Source: Sulfurimonas paralvinellae
Lineage (GTDB): Bacteria; Campylobacterota; Campylobacteria; Campylobacterales; Sulfurimonadaceae
Assembly (NCBI RefSeq): GCF_014905135.1
Contig: NZ_CP041406.1
Span: 1,488,001 to 1,552,000 of the forward strand
Reading direction: 5' to 3'
Length of the DNA: 64,000 bases
Shown here: positions 35,228 to 44,865 of the stretch, one piece after another
Position numbering within the stretch: position 1 is the first letter of the stretch
Layout of the letters: every line of letters begins with the position of its first letter
Made by a program: the position numbers and the translations under genes
The notes under the pieces: model-generated
Database searches by the model: none
The model's input: the letters and a program-made list of their open reading frames with translations, nothing else
Told to the model about the DNA's origin: nothing

Positions 35228-36073
35228 ATGGCTGGAAATCTCAAAGGTAAATATTTCGTTGCCTCACGCGGCTTTTACGGTACAAACTCCGTGACATATA
35301 AAAATATTGAGATAGATGTTGCCAAATATAATCATGACTATGCAAACCCGATTACCAGCTTTGACTGGGGCAATACTGAAAAAGGTGCCAATCTCCTTGC
35401 CAATGCAATTCTCAGTACAATTGCCTCTCCCACTGTTGCCAGAATATATGCAAATAAATACACACAAGACGTCATTCAAAAATTCCAAGAAGATGAATGG
35501 AAAATGGAAGCTATCGAAGTGGCGCGCTGGGTCAACAAAAATACAAACTACAAAATAGATATAGATGAAGATGACGAGCTAAAAGCCAAAGAAGACGAAG
35601 CTAAGAGAAAAGAAGAAGAGGCAGCCAAAGAAGCACGTAGAATAAAACGCGAAGAAGAGTTTCAAAGACAAGTACGGGAAAAACTTGCCAAACGAGCTCA
35701 CGACAGTGAAAAAACAAAAAAAGAAGCGCACAAAATTCTCACAAATAATGTTGTTGATAATCTTTGTAAAGAGTTGAATATCAAGTATGAAACACTTGCT
35801 AAAATTCTGGATGTCGAACTCGATACTATCAACAACTGGCGGCTTGAAAACGAAATGCCGAAACTTGCCAGAAAAGCTATGGAATTTTACAAGGCAGGTG
35901 TCTCTTTTAAAGAGAAGAATTCTCAACTAAAAGCACAAAACAACAATCTTCAAGAACAACTCGATAAAAAAGAGACAGAGATGTCACTTTTTGAAAAAGA
36001 TCTCAACAATTATAAAAAATTTATAACCTCTTTGGATATCCCGCAAATTTACAAAAAATTCAAAGAACTTTAA
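35228..36073 (+). CDS. DUF6166-like domain with coiled coils and a HTH-like segment
   Basis: A 281-aa soluble protein. Residues 1-108 include FDWGNTEKGANLLANAIL and VARWVNKN, which resemble DUF6166. Residues 110-165 are a highly charged helix (Lys/Glu/Arg-rich). Residues about 175-225 resemble a small helix-turn-helix (LCKELNIKYETLAKILDVE, TINNWRLENEMPKLARKA), followed by a second coiled coil. Could be a DNA-binding or phage-like accessory protein; function unknown. It stands alone between divergent and downstream promoters. Confidence 0.65.
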   Translation: MAGNLKGKYFVASRGFYGTNSVTYKNIEIDVAKYNHDYANPITSFDWGNTEKGANLLANAILSTIASPTVARIYANKYTQDVIQKFQEDEWKMEAIEVARWVNKNTNYKIDIDEDDELKAKEDEAKRKEEEAAKEARRIKREEEFQRQVREKLAKRAHDSEKTKKEAHKILTNNVVDNLCKELNIKYETLAKILDVELDTINNWRLENEMPKLARKAMEFYKAGVSFKEKNSQLKAQNNNLQEQLDKKETEMSLFEKDLNNYKKFITSLDIPQIYKKFKEL

Positions 36074-36115
36074 ACATTACACTCCAAAAATAAACAGGCA
36101 TTTATCAACTCAAGG

Positions 36116-36121
36116 TATAAT
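36116..36121 (+). promoter_or_regulatory. -10 element of the ctp-purCSQ operon
   Basis: TATAAT 40 bases before the ctp ATG. Upstream bases ACTCAAG resemble half of a HAIR site but the other half is missing. Confidence 0.5.
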
Positions 36122-36160
36122 AGCCTCTTTAAAAGACAAATCATAAAACAGGCTTTATAT

Positions 36161-37480
36161 ATGAAAAACAAAAAGTTCATTACCTTCGGATTTATTTCCG
36201 TTGCACTCTCTCTTAGTTTTGTACTCTCTTCAACGCTCTTTGCAAAAGAGACAAATGTAAAAAAAGCGAGTACGGAAAAATCTCGACTTGAAGCACTTTC
36301 AAAATTCACAAAAGTTATTAGTATTGTCCAAGAGTACGATGTCGATCCGGTGACAATTGAAGAGCTCATTGACAAAGCACTTGACGGCATGATGAAAAAT
36401 CTTGATGCACACTCCAACTATTTGACTGAAAAAGATTATAAACGTCTGCAGGTACAAACTGACGGTGAATTTGGCGGTCTTGGCATCACAGTCGGCATGA
36501 AAGACGGTGCCCTTACTGTCATTGCCCCTATAGACGGAACTCCGGCAGACAAAGCCGGCCTAAAGTCAGGTGACATCATCTTAAAAATCGACAACAAATC
36601 AACGCTTGGAATGACTATTGATGAAGCGGTATCATTGATGCGTGGTAAAGTCGGTGACCCGATCGACCTGACAATAGTACGCGAGGGAGAAACGAAGCCG
36701 CTCTCTATTCACATTGTACGTGACATTATCAAAATAGAATCTGTTCATGCAAAAATGGTCGGCAAAGACATTCTATACATTAGGGTTTCAAGCTTTGATA
36801 AAAAAGTAGTTGAAGATGTCTCCAAAGCCATTAAAAAGAAAAAATCCGTAGCCAAAGGAATCATTCTTGACCTGCGTAATAATCCTGGCGGGCTTTTAGA
36901 TCAGGCTGTGGGACTTGTTGACCTGTTTGTCAATAGCGGTGTTGTCGTTTCTCAAAAAGGACGACGTGCCGTTGAGACAAAAGAGTACAGTGCCCATGCA
37001 GCAAACACTTTAACAGACATGCCTCTTGTTGTTCTTATCAATGGCGGAAGTGCGAGTGCAAGTGAAATCGTCAGCGGCTCACTGCAAGACCATAAACGTG
37101 CCGTTCTCATAGGAGAGAACACCTTTGGAAAAGGAAGTGTACAGGTTGTGCTGCCTATTACAAAAACAGAAGCTATCAAATTAACAATAGCCCGTTATTA
37201 TCTTCCAAGCGGACGTACTATTCAGGCTGTTGGTGTCAAACCTGATATTCAAGTCCTTCCTGGTGAATTAAAAACATTTAAAAATGAATTTGCGATCAAA
37301 GAAGCAGACTTGAAAAAGCATCTTGAAAAAGAGCTTGAAAAAGTTGATGGAAAAAAATCGAAAACTAAAGAAGATAAAAAAGATAAAAAAGATATAATTA
37401 CGCCAAAAATGTTGGAAAAAGATTTACAACTTAAAGAGGGCGTTGATATTATCAAAGCACTTATCATTACAAAAGGATAG
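36161..37480 (+). CDS. C-terminal processing protease (S41)
   Basis: Periplasmic serine protease with signal peptide/anchor (1-28), PDZ domain (about residues 100-190, [19 protein letters not shown]) and S41 catalytic part: [18 protein letters not shown] with the nucleophile Ser near residue 307 and Lys near 332 ([12 protein letters not shown]). 439 aa. Tail is Lys-rich. It is followed seven bases later by purC. CtpA-type enzymes trim envelope proteins. Confidence 0.95.
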   Translation: MKNKKFITFGFISVALSLSFVLSSTLFAKETNVKKASTEKSRLEALSKFTKVISIVQEYDVDPVTIEELIDKALDGMMKNLDAHSNYLTEKDYKRLQVQTDGEFGGLGITVGMKDGALTVIAPIDGTPADKAGLKSGDIILKIDNKSTLGMTIDEAVSLMRGKVGDPIDLTIVREGETKPLSIHIVRDIIKIESVHAKMVGKDILYIRVSSFDKKVVEDVSKAIKKKKSVAKGIILDLRNNPGGLLDQAVGLVDLFVNSGVVVSQKGRRAVETKEYSAHAANTLTDMPLVVLINGGSASASEIVSGSLQDHKRAVLIGENTFGKGSVQVVLPITKTEAIKLTIARYYLPSGRTIQAVGVKPDIQVLPGELKTFKNEFAIKEADLKKHLEKELEKVDGKKSKTKEDKKDKKDIITPKMLEKDLQLKEGVDIIKALIITKG

Positions 37481-37487
37481 AAAGTCG

Positions 37488-38201
37488 ATGGAAAAAAGGG
37501 ATCTACTTTATGAAGGTAAAGCAAAAAAAATATGGTCAACGGATGATGAAAATCTAGTTATTTCAGAGTTTAAAGATGATTTGACTGCTTTTAACGGTGA
37601 AAAAAAATCTTCTGAAGCAGGAAAAGGTGCACTTAACAATAAGATAAGTACCGAACTTTTCAAACTTCTAGATGAAAACGGCATACCGACACACTTTGTA
37701 AAAATGCTTGATGACAACCATATGCTGCATAAACGTGCAGATGTAATTTTGATAGAAGTCATCGTTCGTAACATTGCAACCGGTTCACTCTCCCGTAATC
37801 TTGGCATAGAAGATGGAAAAGTACTTCCTTTTACCCTCGTTGAGTTCGACTATAAAAATGATGAACTCGGTGATCCTAAACTCAATGACCAGCATGCCCT
37901 TATCCTCGGACTTGTAGATTTTCAAGATGAACTTGACAAACTACGCCGCATGGCAAGACAGGTCAATGATATACTCAAACCATACTTCGCCGAAAAAGGT
38001 CTCAATCTCGTTGATTTTAAACTTGAGTTTGGAAAAGACAAAGATGGGAATATCATCCTTATTGATGAGATCTCGCCTGACAACTGCCGTTTTTGGGATA
38101 TAGAGAGTGGTGAAAAGATGGATAAGGACCGATTTCGCCAAGGACTTGGCGGACTAACTGTCGCTTATGAACAAGTTTTAAATAGAATATTAGGAAAATA
38201 A
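37488..38201 (+). CDS. purC: SAICAR synthase
   Basis: Purine step 8: CAIR plus aspartate and ATP gives SAICAR. Starts [13 protein letters not shown], typical of Pur[22 protein letters not shown] and [14 protein letters not shown] follow. 237 aa from the ATG at 37488; an in-frame start 45 bases upstream lies inside ctp and is rejected. First of purC-purS-purQ. Confidence 0.97.
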   Translation: MEKRDLLYEGKAKKIWSTDDENLVISEFKDDLTAFNGEKKSSEAGKGALNNKISTELFKLLDENGIPTHFVKMLDDNHMLHKRADVILIEVIVRNIATGSLSRNLGIEDGKVLPFTLVEFDYKNDELGDPKLNDQHALILGLVDFQDELDKLRRMARQVNDILKPYFAEKGLNLVDFKLEFGKDKDGNIILIDEISPDNCRFWDIESGEKMDKDRFRQGLGGLTVAYEQVLNRILGK

Positions 38202-38203
38202 CA

Positions 38204-38443
38204 ATGAAAGCAATCGTAAACGTATTTTTAAAAGCAGGTGTTTTGGATTCTCAAGGAAAAGCAGTGCATCATGCACTCGATTCTCTTCATTTTAATGGTG
38301 TTGAAGATGTTCGTGTCGGTAAACAGATCGTACTTAAACTCAATGAGAGCGATAAAGAAAAAGCAATGGCAGATGTAACAAAAATGTGCGAAGAGCTGCT
38401 GGCAAATACTGTTATTGAAGATTACACTATAGAGCTTGTATAA
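38204..38443 (+). CDS. purS: FGAM synthase subunit PurS
   Basis: Small subunit (79 aa) that holds PurL and PurQ together and channels ammonia. Alpha/beta fold with VRVGKQIVLKLNES. It ends in TAATG, shared with the purQ start. Confidence 0.95.
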   Translation: MKAIVNVFLKAGVLDSQGKAVHHALDSLHFNGVEDVRVGKQIVLKLNESDKEKAMADVTKMCEELLANTVIEDYTIELV

Positions 38444-39117
38444 TGAAAGTTTCCATTTTACAATTTCCCGGGACAAACTGCGAATATGACACACAGTATG
38501 CATTTAAAAAACTAGGAGCCACTACCCAGATCGTTTGGCACAGATCAGAGTCAATTCCGAGTGATACCGATCTTTTGGTCGTTGCCGGAGGATTTTCTTA
38601 CGGAGACTACCTTCGCAGCGGTGCTATAGCGAAGTTTTCACCTGTAATGAAAGCGGTTGCTTCGTATGCCCAAAAAGGAGGAAAAGTACTTGGTATTTGT
38701 AACGGCTTTCAGGTTTTGACAGAGGCAAGACTCCTCCCTGGTGCGCTTAAACGCAATGAAGGGCTTCACTTTATCTCAAAACATCACCATCTGCGTGTTG
38801 AGAATAACGATAATCTCTTTTTAAAAAAACTGAATAACGGTGATGTTGTCAATATCCCAATCGCACACCATGACGGAAACTACTATATCAATGAAGAAGG
38901 GCTGCGTGAGCTTGAGGAAAACGGACAGATTTTACTTCGATATACAGATGAAAATGGGGAGATAAAAAACCCTAACGGTTCTGTAGAGTCTATTGCCGGT
39001 GTTTGCAATAAAGAAAAAAATGTTTTTGGTCTTATGCCGCACCCGGAACGTGCTATGGAAGAAGTTTTAGGAAGTGCTGACGGCGTAGCGATGCTGCAAG
39101 GATTTCTAGAGTCGTGA
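38443..39117 (+). CDS. purQ: FGAM synthase subunit PurQ (glutaminase)
   Basis: Class I glutamine amidotransferase, 224 aa. Nucleophile Cys in [10 protein letters not shown] near residue 86; catalytic His and Glu in [10 protein letters not shown] near residue 198. Supplies ammonia to PurL (window start). Its TGA overlaps the GTG of the next gene. Confidence 0.97.
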   Translation: MKVSILQFPGTNCEYDTQYAFKKLGATTQIVWHRSESIPSDTDLLVVAGGFSYGDYLRSGAIAKFSPVMKAVASYAQKGGKVLGICNGFQVLTEARLLPGALKRNEGLHFISKHHHLRVENNDNLFLKKLNNGDVVNIPIAHHDGNYYINEEGLRELEENGQILLRYTDENGEIKNPNGSVESIAGVCNKEKNVFGLMPHPERAMEEVLGSADGVAMLQGFLES

Positions 39118-40160
39118 TAAAAGTACTTTTTCTTACTCTTTTTTTAATCACTTCGCTATTTGCGCAGAAGGTGCTTTATGTCAGTTATGATACAGTGCCA
39201 AAAAGAGTCATTAAAGGTGAAATATTCACAGCAACTTTAAAAACACTCTCTACACTCAAAGATTTCAATGATGTGGAATATACTTTTTCAGATCATCCCG
39301 GGCTGAAAATTTTAGATGAGACACCAATCAGAGAAGAAAGAGGAAAGTTCTTTTATGATACTTTCCATATGCAGGTAACCGGGAGTCATGCAAGACTTCC
39401 AGATATAGAAGCTTCCATTGTCGCCTCCGATGAGTACAATGCAACAAAGGTTCCGGGCGAAGAACTCAATGTCATCACCCTCAATCCGAAAAAGAACTTT
39501 TCCAATATCATTGCAAATGATCTGCAGTTGCAAGAGTATAAAACTACCAGTTACGACAATCATCATAATATTGTCGTTTTTGTAGCAACAGCCAAAAACT
39601 GTGATATAAAAGCGATGCACTTTAATAACGTTTACAAGCAGGGGATGGAATCTGTAACAGAATCTTATGATGATTCAAAAATCACCTACTTTGTCGTTAT
39701 AGACAAACGTTTGGAATACTTCACTTTTTCATACTTCAATCTTCTCAAAAACAACTATGATCAAATAAGTATTCCCATTATAGTTGATGATGACAGTGTA
39801 ACGACACAAAGTGACCTCAAACCACGTGACCAGTCACATGACACTATCAAGATGTATATTGCTCTTGCAATCTCAATTCTCGGGTTTATCATCATACTTT
39901 TCAAACAAAAGTATATCTATCTCATATTGATCATTATTCCTCTTGGATATACACTCTATCTGAGCATCCCTGCAAAAGAGGTCTGCATAAAAAAAGGCTC
40001 GAGCATCTATCTGCTTCCGGTAGAAAACGGTACGGTCTTTGAAACAACACCGAAAGAGTATCATTTAACTAAAGAGGGAAGTGTAGAAAACTTTACAAAA
40101 GTGAAACTTCAAAACCAAAAAATAGGCTGGGTCAAAAATGAAGATACTTGCTCACATTAA
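39114..40160 (+). CDS. Membrane protein with beta-rich periplasmic domain and SH3-like tail
   Basis: A 348-aa protein beginning GTG (GTGA overlap with purQ). Signal peptide (1-17), extracytoplasmic beta-rich domain to about residue 230, two membrane helices (about 243-258 and 264-281), and a final SH3-like domain on the outside ([18 protein letters not shown] ... KIGWVKNED). SH3-like tails often bind peptidoglycan. Overall shape recalls BatD proteins, but the family is not certain. Position inside the purine operon says little of its role. Confidence 0.6.
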   Translation: MIKVLFLTLFLITSLFAQKVLYVSYDTVPKRVIKGEIFTATLKTLSTLKDFNDVEYTFSDHPGLKILDETPIREERGKFFYDTFHMQVTGSHARLPDIEASIVASDEYNATKVPGEELNVITLNPKKNFSNIIANDLQLQEYKTTSYDNHHNIVVFVATAKNCDIKAMHFNNVYKQGMESVTESYDDSKITYFVVIDKRLEYFTFSYFNLLKNNYDQISIPIIVDDDSVTTQSDLKPRDQSHDTIKMYIALAISILGFIIILFKQKYIYLILIIIPLGYTLYLSIPAKEVCIKKGSSIYLLPVENGTVFETTPKEYHLTKEGSVENFTKVKLQNQKIGWVKNEDTCSH

Positions 40161-40830
40161 CTGGGCAATAGCGACAGCTATAATTTTTGCCAATCTGGCA
40201 CTCTCCATTGTGCTCTACCCTATTGTGCGTCGTCCATATTCCCGAAAGATTCCTGCTTGGATCATCCGAATAACAACTTTTTTTACAGTGACGGTAAAAG
40301 GTGAGGAAGATCCTGCTGCACAGATGTTTCTCATCAACCATCAAAGCGATCTCGATATTGCGATTATGGAGACAGTCTCAAAAAAAGATCTTGCATGGGT
40401 TGCAAAAAAAGAGCTCTTTGATGTTCCTTTTTTTGGACTTGCCATGAGTATGCCTGAAGACATCCCAATAGAAAGACAGAGCAAATCTTCTTTGGTGAGA
40501 TTGATGAAAAATGCAAAAGACAGGCTCAACAAAGGACGTGTTATCACTATCTTTCCAGAAGGCACTCGCTCACGCAACGCTAAAATGCTTCCTTTTAAAA
40601 GCGGTGCAAAGGTCGTTGCTGACAAGTACCAACTAAAAGTACAACCTGTAGTGCTCATTGCTACAGCAGAGTGTTACGATATAAAACGTTTTTATTATAT
40701 GCCAAAAAATATTACTGTAGTCTTTCTAGACTCTTTCGTTGCAGATAAAAATGATGAAAATTGGCTGAGTGATCTACGAAATAAAATGCAAGAAGTATAT
40801 GATAAAGAACAAAAAGGAGCACTATCATGA
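40138..40830 (+). CDS. plsC: 1-acyl-glycerol-3-phosphate acyltransferase
   Basis: Adds the second acyl chain in phosphatidic acid synthesis at the inner membrane. Catalytic motif NHQSDLDI (H-x4-D) near residue 64 and FPEGTRSR near 138 are present; one N-terminal helix. 230 aa. Overlaps the previous gene by 23 bases and the DUF190 gene by four. Confidence 0.95.
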   Translation: MKILAHINWAIATAIIFANLALSIVLYPIVRRPYSRKIPAWIIRITTFFTVTVKGEEDPAAQMFLINHQSDLDIAIMETVSKKDLAWVAKKELFDVPFFGLAMSMPEDIPIERQSKSSLVRLMKNAKDRLNKGRVITIFPEGTRSRNAKMLPFKSGAKVVADKYQLKVQPVVLIATAECYDIKRFYYMPKNITVVFLDSFVADKNDENWLSDLRNKMQEVYDKEQKGALS

Positions 40831-41183
40831 AACGTTACCTGGGACATAAAAAAATCTTACGTATCTATATAGACACCATTGACAAATATAATGGAAATCC
40901 TCTTTGGGAAATGATACTTAAAGAGGTGAAAAAAGAGCAATTATCCGGTGCTACTGTTATTAAAGCCATCGCTGGACTTGGTGCTTTTACAGAGATGCGA
41001 AGTTTCAAAGTATGGGCTTTAGCACAGGAGCTGCCGCTCGTTATTGAGATTATTGATGATGAAGAGAAGATACGCCCTTTTATTGAACATATTGATACGA
41101 TGATTGACAATGGACTTGTAACAATTACAGATACAGAAGTTATCAAATATAAACATGAAAATTTCAATACAGAAGTAGAATAA
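40827..41183 (+). CDS. DUF190 protein, PII-like
   Basis: A 118-aa ferredoxin-like fold. DUF190 proteins resemble PII regulators and usually sit beside crcB, as here with a one-base overlap (TAATG). GATVIKAIAGLGAFTEM is typical. It may sense fluoride or nucleotides to control CrcB. Confidence 0.9.
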   Translation: MKRYLGHKKILRIYIDTIDKYNGNPLWEMILKEVKKEQLSGATVIKAIAGLGAFTEMRSFKVWALAQELPLVIEIIDDEEKIRPFIEHIDTMIDNGLVTITDTEVIKYKHENFNTEVE

Positions 41184-41563
41184 TGAATCTTACACTTTTA
41201 CTCTTCATCGGTGCAGGCGGATTCTTTGGTGCGATCTCAAGATTTTTGATCGCTACGAACGTTCAAAAGTTCTCAGGCTCATTTTTCCCTTATGGAACAC
41301 TCTCTGTCAATGTACTTGGAAGCTTCATCATAGGTTTTGCTGCAATGTTCTTTGCACAGAGCGTACAGCCTGAGTATAAAGCTTTTGTTATTACAGGATT
41401 TTTAGGAGCGCTGACAACATTTTCCACATTCTCTTTAGAAAATGTCAATATGCTGCAAGATGGAGAGTTTACAAGTTTCGGCATCAATATATTTTTAAAT
41501 GTAACACTGACAATTACTGCTACGATTCTGGCTGTAGTACTCTTTAAAAAGTTGTATGCTTAG
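41183..41563 (+). CDS. crcB: Fluoride export channel CrcB/Fluc
   Basis: Small four-helix dimeric channel (126 aa). GAGGFFGAISRF, PYGTLSVNVLGSFIIGF and GFLGALTTFSTFSLE (with the Phe and Thr of the fluoride path) are all there. No fluoride riboswitch was seen upstream; expression seems to follow plsC and DUF190. Confidence 0.96.
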   Translation: MNLTLLLFIGAGGFFGAISRFLIATNVQKFSGSFFPYGTLSVNVLGSFIIGFAAMFFAQSVQPEYKAFVITGFLGALTTFSTFSLENVNMLQDGEFTSFGINIFLNVTLTITATILAVVLFKKLYA

Positions 41564-42132
41564 ATTGTAATAATCTCATCGGCACACCATGAAGCTAAAT
41601 CCATATCATGTGTGATAAGCAGCATTCCAATATCCTCTAAATGTTCCATAAGCATCTTCATCACATCAAGCTGAATAACATTGTCCAATGCAGATGTCGG
41701 CTCGTCAAGCAAAAGCAGATCGGGTTTCATCAGCATTGCCCGCAGAATCGAAGCACGTTGCAGTTGTCCTCCTGAGAGTTCATGCGGCAGCTTATGCAGT
41801 AGTTTGGCTTCAAGATTAAGGCTTGTCAGGTATTTGTCAAGTTCATTCAATGATGCAACATCTGCTATCTGATTATAGAGAGTATAACTTGGATGAAAAG
41901 AGCTGTAGGGATCCTGAAAGACTTCCGAAATATTCTGAGTAACTCTTATCTTTCCGCTCTTTGGCTTTCTGTTTTGCAAAATAAGCTCAAAAATGGTACT
42001 TTTCCCTGCTCCGCTCTCACCTACTATCGCCTTGAGCTCTCCTTTTGCAAGAGAAAGAGAGAGGTCGTTAAAAAGTATTTTCTCTTTTGAGTAACCGAAA
42101 GTAAGATTTTCTACTTCTAAAACGTTTTGCAA
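41560..42132 (-). CDS. ABC-type ATPase, peptide/nickel-transporter-like
   Basis: A 190-aa nucleotide-binding subunit. Walker A GESGAGKSTIFEL, Q-loop FQDPYSSFHPS (the DPYSS form of Dpp/Opp/Nik ATPases), signature LSGGQLQRASILRAM, Walker B LLLLDEPTSALD, and the switch His in THDMDL. It lacks the C-terminal extension of OppF/DppF. No permease is near, so the partner is unknown. Overlaps crcB by four bases end to end. Confidence 0.9.
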   Translation of the reverse strand: MQNVLEVENLTFGYSKEKILFNDLSLSLAKGELKAIVGESGAGKSTIFELILQNRKPKSGKIRVTQNISEVFQDPYSSFHPSYTLYNQIADVASLNELDKYLTSLNLEAKLLHKLPHELSGGQLQRASILRAMLMKPDLLLLDEPTSALDNVIQLDVMKMLMEHLEDIGMLLITHDMDLASWCADEIITI

Positions 42133-42831
42133 TTACTCACTCTTTGTAAGAGCCAAATAGGACTTTTCAAGTTCATGGTAGAGTTTTTCAGGTGTAATGT
42201 CACCATTTTCTTCCCAGATACGTTTCATGACAACATTATCCTCTTCCCCATCCCAAACTTTAATGTAAGAGCCGTCTTTGTATCCATTATCCTGACGAAA
42301 TTGGTTGAGAATGTTCTTTCCTACATATAAACGATAAAGAGCATCAAGGTTGAGTCCACTCATAATGACAAGATCAAAAAATTCAGCAAAAAGTTCTTCA
42401 AGCGCTAACTTCTCTTTTGCCAAAACAGTTCTCATAATATCTTCTACTTTTTCGATCACTTCATTTTGTTCGGCAAAATCCAATGAATCCGTCTCAATCC
42501 TAGCAAAAGAGTCCATTTCGGAAATGTCATTTGCAAGATCTTCTACACCGCCCCGCATTGTTTTAAAATAGTTTTCAATACCCAGACTGATAATGAAGTG
42601 CCAAACATCGACTACCTCTATTTGAAGATTATCCCAGTCAGGTTCGAGCTCAATGTTTTTCCAGTGCTTCCAAGGAAAAGAGTCGATCATCTCTGCACAT
42701 TCCATATAGATACAGCGCTTCCAATTGATCAGCTTTTTGTTTTTTGTAATTCCTTTTACCCACTCTTCACCGTTCGTTGCATCATTGAGTTGATTTTGCA
42801 ACTGCACCATTAGTAAAATTTTACTATTCAT
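42133..42831 (-). CDS. dut: Dimeric dUTPase (Campylobacter type)
   Basis: Hydrolyses dUTP (and dUDP) to dUMP; all-helical MazG-like fold unlike the trimeric enzyme. Metal motif ECAEMIDSFPWKHWK near residue 44 (E-x2-E) and VDVWHFIISLG near 74 (D/E with H) match the family, as does the C-terminal FRQDNGYKDGSYIKVWDG that closes on the nucleotide. 232 aa. Confidence 0.93.
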   Translation of the reverse strand: MNSKILLMVQLQNQLNDATNGEEWVKGITKNKKLINWKRCIYMECAEMIDSFPWKHWKNIELEPDWDNLQIEVVDVWHFIISLGIENYFKTMRGGVEDLANDISEMDSFARIETDSLDFAEQNEVIEKVEDIMRTVLAKEKLALEELFAEFFDLVIMSGLNLDALYRLYVGKNILNQFRQDNGYKDGSYIKVWDGEEDNVVMKRIWEENGDITPEKLYHELEKSYLALTKSE

Positions 42832-42890
42832 ACATTTTCCTTGAAACTTTTAATACCTTTATTTTATCCAAATATGGTAAAATCCATCCC

Positions 42891-43067
42891 ATGAAAAAAA
42901 GAATTAACTGCAGACGTTGTGCATATTATTTTGTCACCTGGGAGAAAAGCCAGCCTCACGGATGTAAAGCATACGGTTTTAAGTCAGCACAGATACCTTC
43001 CATGGTGGTTTTCAAAAGCAGTGGAAGTGATTGCTCACTTTTTAAAGAGAAGGCTCCTGCCAAATAA
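42891..43067 (+). CDS. Conserved-looking small Cys protein, 58 aa
   Basis: MKKRINCRRCAYYFVTWEKS, then QPHGCKAYGF and SSGSDCSLF: four cysteines (7, 10, 25, 48) with the first pair CxxC, which looks like a small zinc or Fe-S knuckle protein. The -10 like TAAAAT lies just upstream, in a divergent position to dut. Its 3' end overlaps the convergent UPF0306 gene by 26 bases. The clear ordered motif argues for a real gene; function unknown. Confidence 0.7.
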   Translation: MKKRINCRRCAYYFVTWEKSQPHGCKAYGFKSAQIPSMVVFKSSGSDCSLFKEKAPAK

Positions 43068-43467
43068 GTTTCTTACCAAATCCCAGCCTGTTATCTGTCA
43101 GTTTAAAATAATCAACTCGAATCTGCCACAATGTCGGATTCATAGCCAAAGCATAAGGGAATCTTGTAAAATAGCTTTTTTTGAAACCTTTCTCACGCAA
43201 AGTTCCAAAAGTTCCCTGAAACTGCAAACCCTGAATCTTACCGATCTCCTTTGTCTCAAGGAGAATATTTCCCGCAATATTCGGGTTCTTCCGTATATGT
43301 TGTATATGAAGAGTATCATCACTGCTTGCCACAATAAAAGATCGCTCTTGCGGCAGATAGGTGTAAAAAAGTGAACATGCGCTTACCTCATCACCAAACG
43401 CTGTTGCGAGTGACAACACATGATGCTTTTGTATAAAAGCTTCAATACGTTGTAGATCTTTATCCAT
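43042..43467 (-). CDS. UPF0306 (YhbP-like) FMN split-barrel protein
   Basis: A 141-aa protein of the pyridoxamine-phosphate-oxidase-like split barrel. The C-terminal LWQIRVDYFKLTDNRLGFGK matches E. coli YhbP closely ([24 protein letters not shown] by memory). Such barrels bind FMN, F420 or haem. It is the last gene of the ovothiol operon, with a one-base overlap with the gene before, so a role in ovothiol redox chemistry is possible. Confidence 0.85.
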   Translation of the reverse strand: MDKDLQRIEAFIQKHHVLSLATAFGDEVSACSLFYTYLPQERSFIVASSDDTLHIQHIRKNPNIAGNILLETKEIGKIQGLQFQGTFGTLREKGFKKSYFTRFPYALAMNPTLWQIRVDYFKLTDNRLGFGKKLIWQEPSL

Positions 43468-43688
43468 CAGAGCTTAAAGAGATAATTTTCAAGATCTTCT
43501 GCATTTTTAATGCCTCTTTTTTCCAACATCATTACTGCAATATCGTCTGCTATAAAAGTATTATATATATCTGTAGGATTATTCATATTGTAAAAACTTT
43601 TCATAAACTCTAAAAGTATCTCAAAATTATCATCGCGCACGCTGTATTTTTTATGCTCTTTGTACTCATCCCAGTTAATTTTTATCAT
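43467..43688 (-). CDS. Unknown small protein, 73 aa, in ovothiol operon
   Basis: Acidic, helical, no cysteines: starts IKINWDEYKEHKKYSV and ends NAEDLENYLFKL. Not recognised. It overlaps the PLP lyase gene by 14 bases and the UPF0306 gene by one, so it is clearly in the same operon. Confidence 0.7.
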   Translation of the reverse strand: MIKINWDEYKEHKKYSVRDDNFEILLEFMKSFYNMNNPTDIYNTFIADDIAVMMLEKRGIKNAEDLENYLFKL

Positions 43689-44865
43689 ATCGCTTCAATG
43701 CACCTTCCATTCTTGTTATTATTTCTACCATTGTATCAGATGGCACGGCAAAATTCAAGCGCATAAAACCACTGCCCTCTCTGCCAAAAGCAATACCGGG
43801 ATTCAATCCAAGATTTGCTTCTTTGACAAACCACTCACGCAAAGCTCTGTCTCCAAGTCCCATTCCACGACAATCAAGCCAGGCAAGATATGTTCCTTCC
43901 AAAGGCGTAACACGTATCAGTTTTTCATACCTCTGCGCAAGAGAGACCAATACGTTATAGTTCTCACACAGATGATTTTTCAGTTCACTCAGCCATAACG
44001 CACCCTCTTTGTATGCTGTCTCAAAAGCAACATGCGAGAGCACTGCTCCCTGCGCAAAATGCACTCTTTCATGCGCTTCTCTAAATCGTTCACGCAGTTC
44101 TTTGTCCGGTACGGCAACTGAACTCATTGCAAATCCTGCCATATTGAATGTCTTGCCTACCCCTATGGCTGTTAGAGACATCTCTCTTGCGTAAGCACCA
44201 AGGCTTGCAAAAGGAATATGCCTGTTTCGTTCGAACACCAGATCGCAGTGAATTTCATCTGCAAAGACAATGATGTTATTTTCATAGCAAATATCAGCTA
44301 TCTCCCGCAGCTCTTCTTCACGCCAAACTCTGCCAACAGGATTATGCGGCGAACAAAGCAGCAGCATCTTTGTATCTTTATCTATCTTCTTTTTAAAATC
44401 CTTAATGTCAAATCCGTAACTTCCATCCTCACCCAGCAAAAGTGGGTTTGTAACAACTCTGCGTTTTAATCGTTTGACAGTTTGAAAAAAAGGAGGATAG
44501 ACAGGTGTTTGCACAACAATGCCATCACCTTCATCGCTAAATGCCTCAATCGCAACAGCCATAGAAGCCACAACTGAGTGAGAATGGAACATATCTTCTA
44601 AACTAAACGTAACATTATGGTGTTCTTTCATCCATGCTATCTGAGCCAGATATGCAGATTCAGGCACCTCTTCATATCCTATTATTGGATGTTGCAATCG
44701 TTTTGCTACGGCATCCAAAACAAAAGCAGGTGTATTGATGTCCATATCGGCAACCCATACCGGTAAAACATCTTGTGTACCGAAAAGCTGCTCACGCAAA
44801 GTATATTTTTCCGCATTACTCCCCTCACGCGAAGCGGCAGTTGAAAACATTATCTTCTTTTCCAT
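43675..44865 (-). CDS. PatB/MalY-type PLP C-S lyase, candidate OvoB
   Basis: Fold-type I PLP enzyme, 396 aa. DVLPVWVADMDI, the substrate loop HNPVGRVW, FADEIHCDLVF and the PLP lysine in AIGVGKTFNMAGF (about residue 232) follow the PatB/MalY cystathionine beta-lyase group. Directly behind ovoA with a 16-base overlap, it is well placed to be OvoB, the lyase that splits 5-histidylcysteine sulfoxide to 5-thiohistidine. A second ATG at 44850 would give TAATG coupling to ovoA and may be the true start. Family call is firm, OvoB role inferred. Confidence 0.88.
   Translation of the reverse strand: MEKKIMFSTAASREGSNAEKYTLREQLFGTQDVLPVWVADMDINTPAFVLDAVAKRLQHPIIGYEEVPESAYLAQIAWMKEHHNVTFSLEDMFHSHSVVASMAVAIEAFSDEGDGIVVQTPVYPPFFQTVKRLKRRVVTNPLLLGEDGSYGFDIKDFKKKIDKDTKMLLLCSPHNPVGRVWREEELREIADICYENNIIVFADEIHCDLVFERNRHIPFASLGAYAREMSLTAIGVGKTFNMAGFAMSSVAVPDKELRERFREAHERVHFAQGAVLSHVAFETAYKEGALWLSELKNHLCENYNVLVSLAQRYEKLIRVTPLEGTYLAWLDCRGMGLGDRALREWFVKEANLGLNPGIAFGREGSGFMRLNFAVPSDTMVEIITRMEGALKRYDKN

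Noticed and set aside
36108-36121. HspR site before ctp (ACTCAAG)
   Set aside because: The left half CTTGAGT is missing at the required distance.
40700-41182. Fluoride riboswitch before crcB
   Set aside because: Genes overlap and no crcB-motif RNA is visible.
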